Positions 1-6,500 of a stretch of 8,455 nt of DNA are shown one piece after another. Under the pieces are notes generated by a model that worked only from the letters and a program-made list of their open reading frames with translations, ran no database searches and had not been told where the DNA came from. How positions within the stretch are numbered: the first letter of the stretch is position 1; each line of letters begins with the position of its first letter. Made by a program: the position numbers and the translations under genes. Origin of the DNA: Cyclobacteriaceae bacterium (GTDB lineage Bacteria; Bacteroidota; Bacteroidia; Cytophagales; Cyclobacteriaceae); the NCBI GenBank assembly GCA_019751475.1, contig JAIENH010000669.1, positions 1 through 8,455 on the forward strand, written 5' to 3'.

Positions 1-1902
1 GAAGAAAGAGTAAAATGTGCAGGACAGGAAAATTCTTGTAGTAATCCTTCTGTTCAAACTCTCGTACATAATTTGGCGTATGTCTTCTATCTGACCATAG
101 GTACAAGAGTAATGGCGGTTAAGAATTTCTGGTTTTAAAGGATTATTCTTTTCATCCCAGCTTAGTATTTTAGGAAGGTACCGGTTTGATGAGTGCCAAA
201 GTTGTCGCATTTTTTCTGAGCTTGCAATATTGATTTCATCAGTCACTTCTATTTCGTACGTTCCAGAATTCTCTCTCACCCTTACTTTCCGAAAATGCAT
301 AAAATCTCCGCGTGACTTAAATGCTTTAATGGCACCACTAAACAAGACTTCCTTATCATTACCATTCCACTTCGCATAAAGTGACTCTGTCCAATTCAGC
401 CATATAAAACGAGGTCCTTTTGTCATTTGATCATTACTTCCAAGCATAACCGTGTTATGAGATTCAGTACCTGAAAAATATCGAGTTATTTCTGGTAGAG
501 TATTGTATCGATAAGATCCAGCATCGATTAACAAATTTTCACCTTTGTACCAAAGATCCAAATGCAAATTATCAGCCTGTGATGGACGATTCTTATATGT
601 CACACATAATATTAGTATAAGCAGCTCATTTTTTCTAAATGTGTAAATGCCAGATACAGGAAAACTAGCGCAACCATCTACTGCCGTAATTTTTTCCTGG
701 TGAAGATTGGTTGTCGAAGTTACTCCAAGCCACTCTCGGTCCTCATAAGTGTTTTGATAAAGGTTTTGCCCAGTCAATTGATAATGAATAGCATCTAATG
801 CCGGTCGGAAGTCACGAAAAGATCTATCGCTCCACTTAAAGAATAATGAACCATCATTTGCGCCATAATTTGGGAGCATTCCGGTTGTCTGATCCTGGCA
901 GGTTACCATCAACCTAACTGCTTGACAAACACGTTTGCAAAAATTCTCTGGAAATAACTTGTTATGGCGACTGCCAATTGAAATTGCCCATGTTACAAGT
1001 TGAAGAGCTACCCGCTGATAATTAAAACTGTACTGAATGTATCCACCATCATCATAGAATTGATATAGAATTTCCTTAACAAACCACTTCTCACCGTTTC
1101 GTCTCCACTCACTAGACTCCTCAAAAAAAGGAAACAAAAGACCAACTGAAAATAATGCTAGGGTTTCCGTGAGTGCATGATTATTGCGAACCGAAATTCT
1201 TGAAAAAAGAATATTTGCTCTGACGTGCTTTATTTGCCAGTATATAGAAAATATAATTTTTGCGAAACGAGCTTCCGTAAGTGATTGAGAATGACGATAA
1301 AAATAGAGGGCCAGTATCCAGTTGAAAATCCTGAGTGAGATTTCCTGGCTGCACACAAAATTTGATCCTTTATTGATTGGATTTTGATCAATCCAACTAT
1401 CTATACGCTGAAAAACCCACTCAGCAGAATCGCACTGAAATGCGTGATCGTATCTCAAGATAGTCTGCAGAAAAAGAAATCTATTTTTTTCCCAAACATA
1501 CTTTATATCTCCTTGTTTGGAATCAAAATCTCGAATAGACGTCCAGTGAACCCGATTTGAATATTTAAATCCCGACTCCGGATTGAACAACCATTCATCC
1601 AGATCAATTTTTTTCCAATCTCCATTGAAAAATTGGACTTCACCCGCTAGAATTCTTTCCGCTTCGTGTTTCAGCTTTTCCGAAGCTTGTGTAAAAGGTA
1701 ACGACTTCCTAGATTCAAAGAAGAAACTTGGAGCTTCCTTTCTCCATTGATTTAGACTAATCCAGATGCGAAAAGGCGGGGATGTTGGGAAACGAATTCT
1801 AAGTAGACCACTTCTACGCTGCAATTCATAAAAAGACCGGAATAACAAATAGCGAGGCCCCATGGCAAACGCCCAATTCCACCAAATAGAAAATTTATTC
1901 AC
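1..1902 (-). CDS. Heparinase II/III-family protein, 3' end cut off by the window
   Basis: Translating the minus strand from a GTG at 1902-1900 gives 634 uninterrupted codons that reach position 1 with no stop, so the C-terminus is missing. The family comprises polysaccharide lyases with an N-terminal alpha/alpha toroid and a C-terminal beta-sandwich. Visible landmarks are NNHALTE at residues 240-246, with His242 in the position of the family's catalytic His; SFNYQR with Tyr295 in the position of the catalytic Tyr; GMLPNYGANDGS at 341-352; and the beta-sandwich signature ADNLHLDLW from about 443, followed by IDAGSYRYN and SHNTVML. I prefer the GTG over the in-frame ATG at 1863 (codon 14) because the GTG preserves a Trp-rich N-terminus ending in AMGP that family members in polysaccharide loci usually carry, and because it overlaps the wecB stop by four bases. 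I see no convincing signal peptide. Substrate and true lyase activity are not known; the protein may process a uronate-containing glycan made by this operon. Confidence 0.88.
   Translation of the reverse strand, partial: MNKFSIWWNWAFAMGPRYLLFRSFYELQRRSGLLRIRFPTSPPFRIWISLNQWRKEAPSFFFESRKSLPFTQASEKLKHEAERILAGEVQFFNGDWKKIDLDEWLFNPESGFKYSNRVHWTSIRDFDSKQGDIKYVWEKNRFLFLQTILRYDHAFQCDSAEWVFQRIDSWIDQNPINKGSNFVCSQEISLRIFNWILALYFYRHSQSLTEARFAKIIFSIYWQIKHVRANILFSRISVRNNHALTETLALFSVGLLFPFFEESSEWRRNGEKWFVKEILYQFYDDGGYIQYSFNYQRVALQLVTWAISIGSRHNKLFPENFCKRVCQAVRLMVTCQDQTTGMLPNYGANDGSLFFKWSDRSFRDFRPALDAIHYQLTGQNLYQNTYEDREWLGVTSTTNLHQEKITAVDGCASFPVSGIYTFRKNELLILILCVTYKNRPSQADNLHLDLWYKGENLLIDAGSYRYNTLPEITRYFSGTESHNTVMLGSNDQMTKGPRFIWLNWTESLYAKWNGNDKEVLFSGAIKAFKSRGDFMHFRKVRVRENSGTYEIEVTDEINIASSEKMRQLWHSSNRYLPKILSWDEKNNPLKPEILNRHYSCTYGQIEDIRQIMYESLNRRITTRIFLSCTFYSFF
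1899..1902 (-). promoter_or_regulatory. GTGA stop/start overlap coupling wecB to the heparinase-family gene
   Basis: The wecB stop TGA (1901-1899) is nested in GTGA with the GTG start of the next gene (1902-1900). The geometry matches the ATGA overlap one gene earlier and supports the GTG over the ATG 39 bases downstream. The use of GTG with only a weak purine stretch (GAAAAG) upstream suggests low, coupled translation of the lyase-family protein. Confidence 0.6.
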
Positions 1903-2987
1903 TCCAGCTTTTCTATAATTGTTATGATTCGATCCGCTGTTTTACCATCCCACCTATCTGGAATGCGGCCTTTCTTCCAATCCCCACGCAATAAACGCTG
2001 CATTGCAGGGCGTATGGCTGCTGGATCGGCTCCTAATAATTCATTCGTTCCTATAGCGACCGTTTCTGGACGTTCAGTTGTACTTCGCAGGGTCAAGCAT
2101 GGCACTCCCATAACAGTTGTCTCTTCCGTCACTCCACCAGAATCGGTAATTACCGCTTTTGCTCGCTGAACCAGATAATTGAACTCAAGGTAGCCGAGTG
2201 GCTCAACGCATATTAGATTAGGCCATTTTTGATTAGCCCGAGCAAGTGTTTTTCGCGTTCTTGGGTGGATTGGAAATACTACGGGTAAGCCTGATGCACT
2301 ATGGGTGATTTCGTTGAGAATGCGAATAAGCTGGTCAAGCATATCTACGTTAGAAGGCCGATGGAGCGTAACCATAAAATAAGCTTGATTCTTTAAATGG
2401 AATTCATTCCAAAGTGGCGGTCGCTGAAAACGCGATAGATTTTTTAGAAGTGTATCGATCATCGTATTGCCAACAAAAAAAATCCGACTGGAATCTTTCC
2501 CTTCAAGTTCAAGGTTTCGGCTTGCAATCTCAGAGGTTGTGAAAAAATAATCAGTAATTACATCTGTTAAAATACGATTTATTTCCTCTGGCATTGTAAG
2601 GTCAAATGATCGGATACCTGCTTCCACATGAGCTACCCGTATAGTTAGTTTCTTAGCCACGATACTGCACGCCATAGTAGATGTTACATCTCCTACAACA
2701 ATACACAGATCACATGGGGATTCTAACAATAATTTCTCATACTTGACCATGATGCTGGCTGTTTGCTCAGCCTGCGTTCCTGACCCAACTTCCAGATTTA
2801 TATCAGGATCGGGAATACCTAAATCTTCAAAAAATTTCCCACTCATAGCCCTGTCATAGTGTTGGCCTGTGTGAACCAATCGATAGGACAACTTTGAGCC
2901 CATTTTTTGTTTAATCTTGATAGCCTCAATAATTGGTGCAATCTTCATGAAGTTCGGTCGTGCACCAGCGATAATATCTAACTTCAT
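1899..2987 (-). CDS. wecB: UDP-N-acetylglucosamine 2-epimerase, non-hydrolysing (WecB type)
   Basis: This cytoplasmic enzyme of the GT-B fold interconverts UDP-GlcNAc and UDP-ManNAc, supplying ManNAc-derived sugars for surface polysaccharides. The 362 residues match the usual family length. The N-terminal motif GARPNFMK (8-15) carries the conserved Lys15. Other family positions visible are Asp100 in VVGD, Glu122 in HVEAG, Glu134/Glu135 in PEEINR, His209 in LHRPSN, His241 in PIHPRT, and the UDP-binding region TDSGGVTEE (281-289) followed by RSTTERPE. The ATG at 2987 overlaps the stop of the upstream oxidoreductase as ATGA. No Shine-Dalgarno sequence stands at a proper distance, so translational coupling is likely. 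No UDP-ManNAc dehydrogenase (WecC) is visible in the window, so the fate of the product is open. A closely related epimerase acting on a 2,3-diacetamido sugar, as in the WbpI group, cannot be excluded by motifs alone. Confidence 0.93.
   Translation of the reverse strand: MKLDIIAGARPNFMKIAPIIEAIKIKQKMGSKLSYRLVHTGQHYDRAMSGKFFEDLGIPDPDINLEVGSGTQAEQTASIMVKYEKLLLESPCDLCIVVGDVTSTMACSIVAKKLTIRVAHVEAGIRSFDLTMPEEINRILTDVITDYFFTTSEIASRNLELEGKDSSRIFFVGNTMIDTLLKNLSRFQRPPLWNEFHLKNQAYFMVTLHRPSNVDMLDQLIRILNEITHSASGLPVVFPIHPRTRKTLARANQKWPNLICVEPLGYLEFNYLVQRAKAVITDSGGVTEETTVMGVPCLTLRSTTERPETVAIGTNELLGADPAAIRPAMQRLLRGDWKKGRIPDRWDGKTADRIITIIEKLE
2984..2987 (-). promoter_or_regulatory. ATGA stop/start overlap coupling the oxidoreductase gene to wecB
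   Basis: The stop TGA of the oxidoreductase (2986-2984) and the ATG of wecB (2987-2985) share three bases in the four-base unit ATGA. An AGGA stands about 16 bases upstream of the ATG, which is too far to act as a normal ribosome-binding site. Re-initiation by terminating ribosomes is the likely way wecB is translated. Confidence 0.7.
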
Positions 2988-5104
2988 GGAGCTAAAACTT
3001 CAATCCTGGAATTAGATCTGAGAGATTCCATCATGGCAAATGTGGTTGTAGTAACGTTGACTATATCTCCAAATGGAATCAAAGACTTACCCTCTTGAAA
3101 AGCTCCAAGCAAATAATGAATCTGATGAGCATGTCCTTTGTCCAAGCTTGTTTTCAAATGACTGAATCCTTTCCACCCGTAAGCCTTCGTTTCTCGAAAA
3201 TTATCCATAATCAATGTACGATGTTGATAAAAAATTTCTAATCGTTCTTTTGAATATGCTTTTGAGCCGTTGGCAAAATAATTCACTATCACATTAGAAC
3301 CATTCTCCATTTCAAGCAAAAAACTGGCATTCTCCGAGTTACTAGTCTGAGGTCTTACGCTTTGGCCAACTACACTCTTAACATGACTCCCGGTTAGGTG
3401 GACGCCTAAATCCACCAGATGGCACGCCTCCCCGACAATTCGTCCTCCCTCATTTGGGTCAAGAGTCCAATGATTTGATGGAAGATATCCGGCATTCATA
3501 GTAAGTATGAGATGCATTGGGCCAGGTTTATCTCCCAGCAACGACTTAATTTTTTGAATGTGCGGTGAGAAGCGCCTATTAAAGCCTACGTGCAATAATT
3601 GACGCTCAGACAAGTAGGTATTGACAACTTCATCAAGCTCCTCTCTGTTTACTACTAAAGGTTTTTCGACAAATATGTTTTTCTTAGCCTTTAGTGCATC
3701 AAGAATCATGGAGCTATGTAAGCTATGCCGTGTGGTTATGATAACTAAATTGGTCTCACGATCAGATAATACGTCATTAAAATCGGTGCTAGAGAAAAGT
3801 GCTCCGTACTTCTTAGCCATTAAGGTTCCTGAAAGCCCGTTTGCGCTAATTATTCCACGCACTAACACTCCGTTTTTTTTTAGGTTAGGTAGTAATGTTG
3901 CTTTAGTAAAGTTACCGGAGCCAACAACGCTAATACCTATTTTATTAATCGACTGGCTCGGTTGTGAGAATAAAATTTTTCTTTGTCGCTCTATCTTATC
4001 AGATGGATAGGTCATAAGAGAGGCAATACGATGAGTGTCTTTTAGCGTTCCATAAATTTTTTCAAATTCTGTAAAAGGCACCTTCTCTGAAATTAGTGAT
4101 TGAACGTCAATCGACTTTGACTCAATAGTCTCTAGTATTGTGGAAAAGTTTCGCTGTGCCGTCCATCGAACGAAAGGCAATGGATAGTCTTGCCCTTTTT
4201 GCTCATAGTTTTCATCATAGCGTCCAGGGCCGTATGAGCATGAAACTTGAAAAGTAAGTTCCTTCTCGTAGAAGTCATTTCTCTTCAACTCTAAGCCTAT
4301 CACTCCAACTAATACGATCCGGCCACGCTTTCGACTTAACTGGGCAGCTTCGTGAATGATATCGCTGCTTTTTGTTGCTGCAGTAATAATTACAGCGTCC
4401 GCACCATGGCCACGTGTTTGATCCTGAACAAAGTAGACCGGATTAATAGAGGTACTATTAAAACTTTGAATACCTAATTTGTTAGCAAGATCTACTTTAG
4501 AAGAGTCAACATCGTAGGCGAAAACGCGGCAACCCTGAGCTTTAGCAAGCTGTGCTGTTAAAAGGCCAATTAGACCTAGCCCTACAATCACTACTGATTC
4601 ACCCAGTGAGGGCTGTGCCAGTCGCAAGCCCTGAAGACCAATTGAACCAATAACAGCAAAAGCCGCCTCATCATCGCTTACAGCATCTGGAATTCTGGCT
4701 GTGAGATTCTTACCTACACAAACAAATTCCGCATGAGGCCCATTTGAAACAACTCGTTCACCTATTTGATACTCAGTTACACCTTCACCTAGCTCAACAA
4801 CCCGACCAACCTGACAATACCCTAAAGGGATCGGTTGATCAAGTTTATTAAAGACAGCCTCAAGGGTAGGCAAAAGACCCTCAGACTTTATCTTATCCAA
4901 AACTTGCTGTACTTTTTCAGGCTGCTGCCGAGCTTTTTGGATGAGAGACGCCTTTCCAAATTCGACAAGCATCCGTTCTGTACCGAGTGAAACGAGCGAA
5001 CATGTAGTTTGTATTAAGACTTGGCCAGGGCCAGGTGTTGGCACTGGCACTTCCTCTAATGTAGTAACACCGTTCTTAAGACTTTGTATCAGTTGCTTCA
5101 TCAT
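2984..5104 (-). CDS. Two-domain oxidoreductase: medium-chain dehydrogenase fused to Gfo/Idh/MocA dehydrogenase
   Basis: The 706-residue protein joins two NAD(P)-dependent dehydrogenases. Residues 1 to about 365 form a medium-chain (zinc-alcohol-dehydrogenase-like) domain with the substrate-side region SLVSLGTERM (36-45) and a Rossmann loop GLGLIG (175-180). The Cys that usually ligates catalytic zinc just before the GTE-like motif is replaced by Ser-Leu, so this half may be zinc-independent. Residues from about 387 to 706 form a Gfo/Idh/MocA domain with Rossmann motif GSGNF (395-399), the EKP motif (480-482) with the family's Lys481, and GEACHLVD (558-565) where the active-site His and Asp are expected. 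This fusion architecture is known from polysaccharide gene clusters, but its reaction is, to my knowledge, unassigned; oxidation, reduction or epimerisation of a sugar nucleotide is plausible. The gene overlaps the CapK-like gene by 29 bases and wecB by four. Two Met codons (5104 and 5101) could start it; neither has a clear ribosome-binding site. Confidence 0.92.
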   Translation of the reverse strand: MMKQLIQSLKNGVTTLEEVPVPTPGPGQVLIQTTCSLVSLGTERMLVEFGKASLIQKARQQPEKVQQVLDKIKSEGLLPTLEAVFNKLDQPIPLGYCQVGRVVELGEGVTEYQIGERVVSNGPHAEFVCVGKNLTARIPDAVSDDEAAFAVIGSIGLQGLRLAQPSLGESVVIVGLGLIGLLTAQLAKAQGCRVFAYDVDSSKVDLANKLGIQSFNSTSINPVYFVQDQTRGHGADAVIITAATKSSDIIHEAAQLSRKRGRIVLVGVIGLELKRNDFYEKELTFQVSCSYGPGRYDENYEQKGQDYPLPFVRWTAQRNFSTILETIESKSIDVQSLISEKVPFTEFEKIYGTLKDTHRIASLMTYPSDKIERQRKILFSQPSQSINKIGISVVGSGNFTKATLLPNLKKNGVLVRGIISANGLSGTLMAKKYGALFSSTDFNDVLSDRETNLVIITTRHSLHSSMILDALKAKKNIFVEKPLVVNREELDEVVNTYLSERQLLHVGFNRRFSPHIQKIKSLLGDKPGPMHLILTMNAGYLPSNHWTLDPNEGGRIVGEACHLVDLGVHLTGSHVKSVVGQSVRPQTSNSENASFLLEMENGSNVIVNYFANGSKAYSKERLEIFYQHRTLIMDNFRETKAYGWKGFSHLKTSLDKGHAHQIHYLLGAFQEGKSLIPFGDIVNVTTTTFAMMESLRSNSRIEVLAP
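3873..3881 (-). repeat. Nine-A homopolymer (coding strand) early in the second domain of the fused oxidoreductase
   Basis: The coding strand carries nine consecutive A bases spanning codons for Leu408, Lys409, Lys410 and Asn411, just after the GSGNF Rossmann motif. It is the longest single-base run I found in the window. A one-base gain would lead to a stop after residue 419 and a one-base loss to a stop after residue 413. Either change would leave the complete first dehydrogenase domain without a working second one. Slippage here is possible but not shown. Confidence 0.6.
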
Positions 5105-6500
5105 AATTCAATCTGGCTTGTGACATTTCAGAAATAACCGCCTTATACTTTCCGCTACTGGAGCGCGGTATCTCTGAGGTTTTGAAATAGACTATTGCAA
5201 TTGTATCTCCTAGTCTTTTTCTAAGCTCTATTTCAAGGGAATCTAAATCAAGAATAGAAAAATTATTACCTGGAACATAATTTACCGTTATTGAATCAGC
5301 AGAACGCTGTGTAATCTGTACTTCTCGTATTGAAGGTGCCCATTCAAAGACCTGATTCATTCCTGCCACAAATCTTCCATCGGGAGTTACTATGAAATCT
5401 TCAAGTCGGCCCATAACGCGTTTTACCGTCAAAGAACTTCTCCCACAAGAACATGATTGGTCATCCACCTCCACATAGTCGCCAATGTCATATCTTACTA
5501 AGGGCATTACTTTATTCGCCAGACTTGTAAACAAAATTCGTTTCAGTTTTACTTCATTCGGAATTTCTAATAACTCAACTATTCCAAACTCGAAATCGAG
5601 ATGAAATCGATTATTCTCACATTTAGAAAAATTCCCGCAGGCCTCACCCACACCATATTGCTCGGTAACTTCAGCATTAAAAACTGATTTAAACATTGTT
5701 TCAAAATGAGGAAGTAGAACTTCTGATCCACCTATCACATACTTAGGTGGGTTTTCAAGTGAAATCTGATGCTCTTGCATGTATTTTGCCAAAACATACA
5801 TGGAAGAAGGATATCCTATAAAATAATCAAACTTTTGATTTTTTATGAAGTTAACGATATCTGGCAAAAACTTCTCCGAAAGGTGGAAGGTCGATAAGTA
5901 TGTCTGATTTGAAGCTAGGTTAAAACGCCAAAACGGAGGTTTTTGTTGGCGACTATCAATTGGCACGCGAGCCCCAAACGTCAGATGCCTGTTCCTCAAT
6001 CTTATTCCAAACCTCTCTTTATGTCTAGACCACACTGCCCACTGTCTTCCAATGCTTTCGCTGCTATTATAAAGTGTTAATGCCCTTCCTGATGTTCCGC
6101 TGGTCAGGCCCTTAATAATCGATGAGCGAGGCAAGGTTTGATCATGGTACGGCAATTCAGAATCTCTTAACAAATCTTTGTTGCAAATTGGTATTTTCTG
6201 AAGATCATTTACTGTTCTGATATCTTCAGGCCTAAGGTTGGCAGATCTTAACTGGTTATTTACATAGGGAGATTTCTCAAAAGCATGTTTAATCATTAAC
6301 TTCAATTGCTGTTCTTGATAGTCACCTATTTGGTTAGAATTCCACCATTGGCTATCTCGCAAAAAGTTTAAATAACTATGATAATGGGCATTGTATCTTT
6401 GTATATAATTCCTAGCACCAGCTAAAGAGAAAAGAATATTTTGCGCAGGAATTGGGGAACCATAATATAAACGGAGCCAACGAGAATTAGGATCGAACAT
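5076..6500 (-). CDS. CapK/PaaK-like adenylate-forming enzyme (phenylacetate-CoA ligase family)
   Basis: The 474 residues belong to the ANL adenylating superfamily, whose members activate a carboxylate with ATP and usually pass it to a thiol. The phosphate-binding loop is LTSGTSG (132-138), the adenine-side motif is YGVGE (282-286), the ribose-side region is RYDIGD (336-341), the hinge region is GRLEDFIV (364-371), and the C-terminal lysine motif is SSSGKYK (447-453). Cys288, Cys294, Cys350 and Cys352 (the last two in CSCGR) could form a structural metal site like that in some PaaK relatives; this is inference. Members called CapK occur in capsule and O-antigen loci without defined substrates. 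No acyl carrier protein or acyltransferase lies in the window, so the acceptor is unknown. The start overlaps the amidotransferase gene by 14 bases; an AGAG stretch about five bases upstream of the ATG is the best ribosome-binding candidate in the operon, though weak. It is unlikely to be a true phenylacetate catabolic enzyme in this context. Confidence 0.88.
   Translation of the reverse strand: MFDPNSRWLRLYYGSPIPAQNILFSLAGARNYIQRYNAHYHSYLNFLRDSQWWNSNQIGDYQEQQLKLMIKHAFEKSPYVNNQLRSANLRPEDIRTVNDLQKIPICNKDLLRDSELPYHDQTLPRSSIIKGLTSGTSGRALTLYNSSESIGRQWAVWSRHKERFGIRLRNRHLTFGARVPIDSRQQKPPFWRFNLASNQTYLSTFHLSEKFLPDIVNFIKNQKFDYFIGYPSSMYVLAKYMQEHQISLENPPKYVIGGSEVLLPHFETMFKSVFNAEVTEQYGVGEACGNFSKCENNRFHLDFEFGIVELLEIPNEVKLKRILFTSLANKVMPLVRYDIGDYVEVDDQSCSCGRSSLTVKRVMGRLEDFIVTPDGRFVAGMNQVFEWAPSIREVQITQRSADSITVNYVPGNNFSILDLDSLEIELRKRLGDTIAIVYFKTSEIPRSSSGKYKAVISEMSQARLNYDEATDTKS

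Noticed and set aside
1861..1863. In-frame ATG as the start of the heparinase-family gene
   Set aside because: It would cut off the Trp-rich N-terminus typical of the family, leave a gap after wecB unlike the other junctions, and has no better ribosome-binding site than the GTG at 1902.
1..1902. Low-coordinate region as non-coding or a pseudogene
   Set aside because: The minus-strand frame is open for all 634 codons and keeps the family motifs in order; it lacks a stop only because the window ends.
1924..2169. Plus-strand open stretch of 81 codons
   Set aside because: It lies opposite the conserved C-terminal half of wecB and shows no recognisable domain.
2475..2482. Eight-base homopolymer inside wecB as a slippage site
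   Set aside because: It is shorter than the nine-base run in the oxidoreductase and encodes Ile-Phe-Phe in a conserved strand; there is no further sign of instability.
3621..4010. Plus-strand open stretch of 129 codons
   Set aside because: It is fully antisense to the well-conserved Gfo/Idh/MocA domain, has low-complexity Ser/Leu/Phe composition and resembles no family I know.
4941..5123. Plus-strand open stretch of 60 codons across the CapK-like/oxidoreductase junction
   Set aside because: It is antisense to the conserved oxidoreductase N-terminus and has no family motif or ribosome-binding site that I can see.
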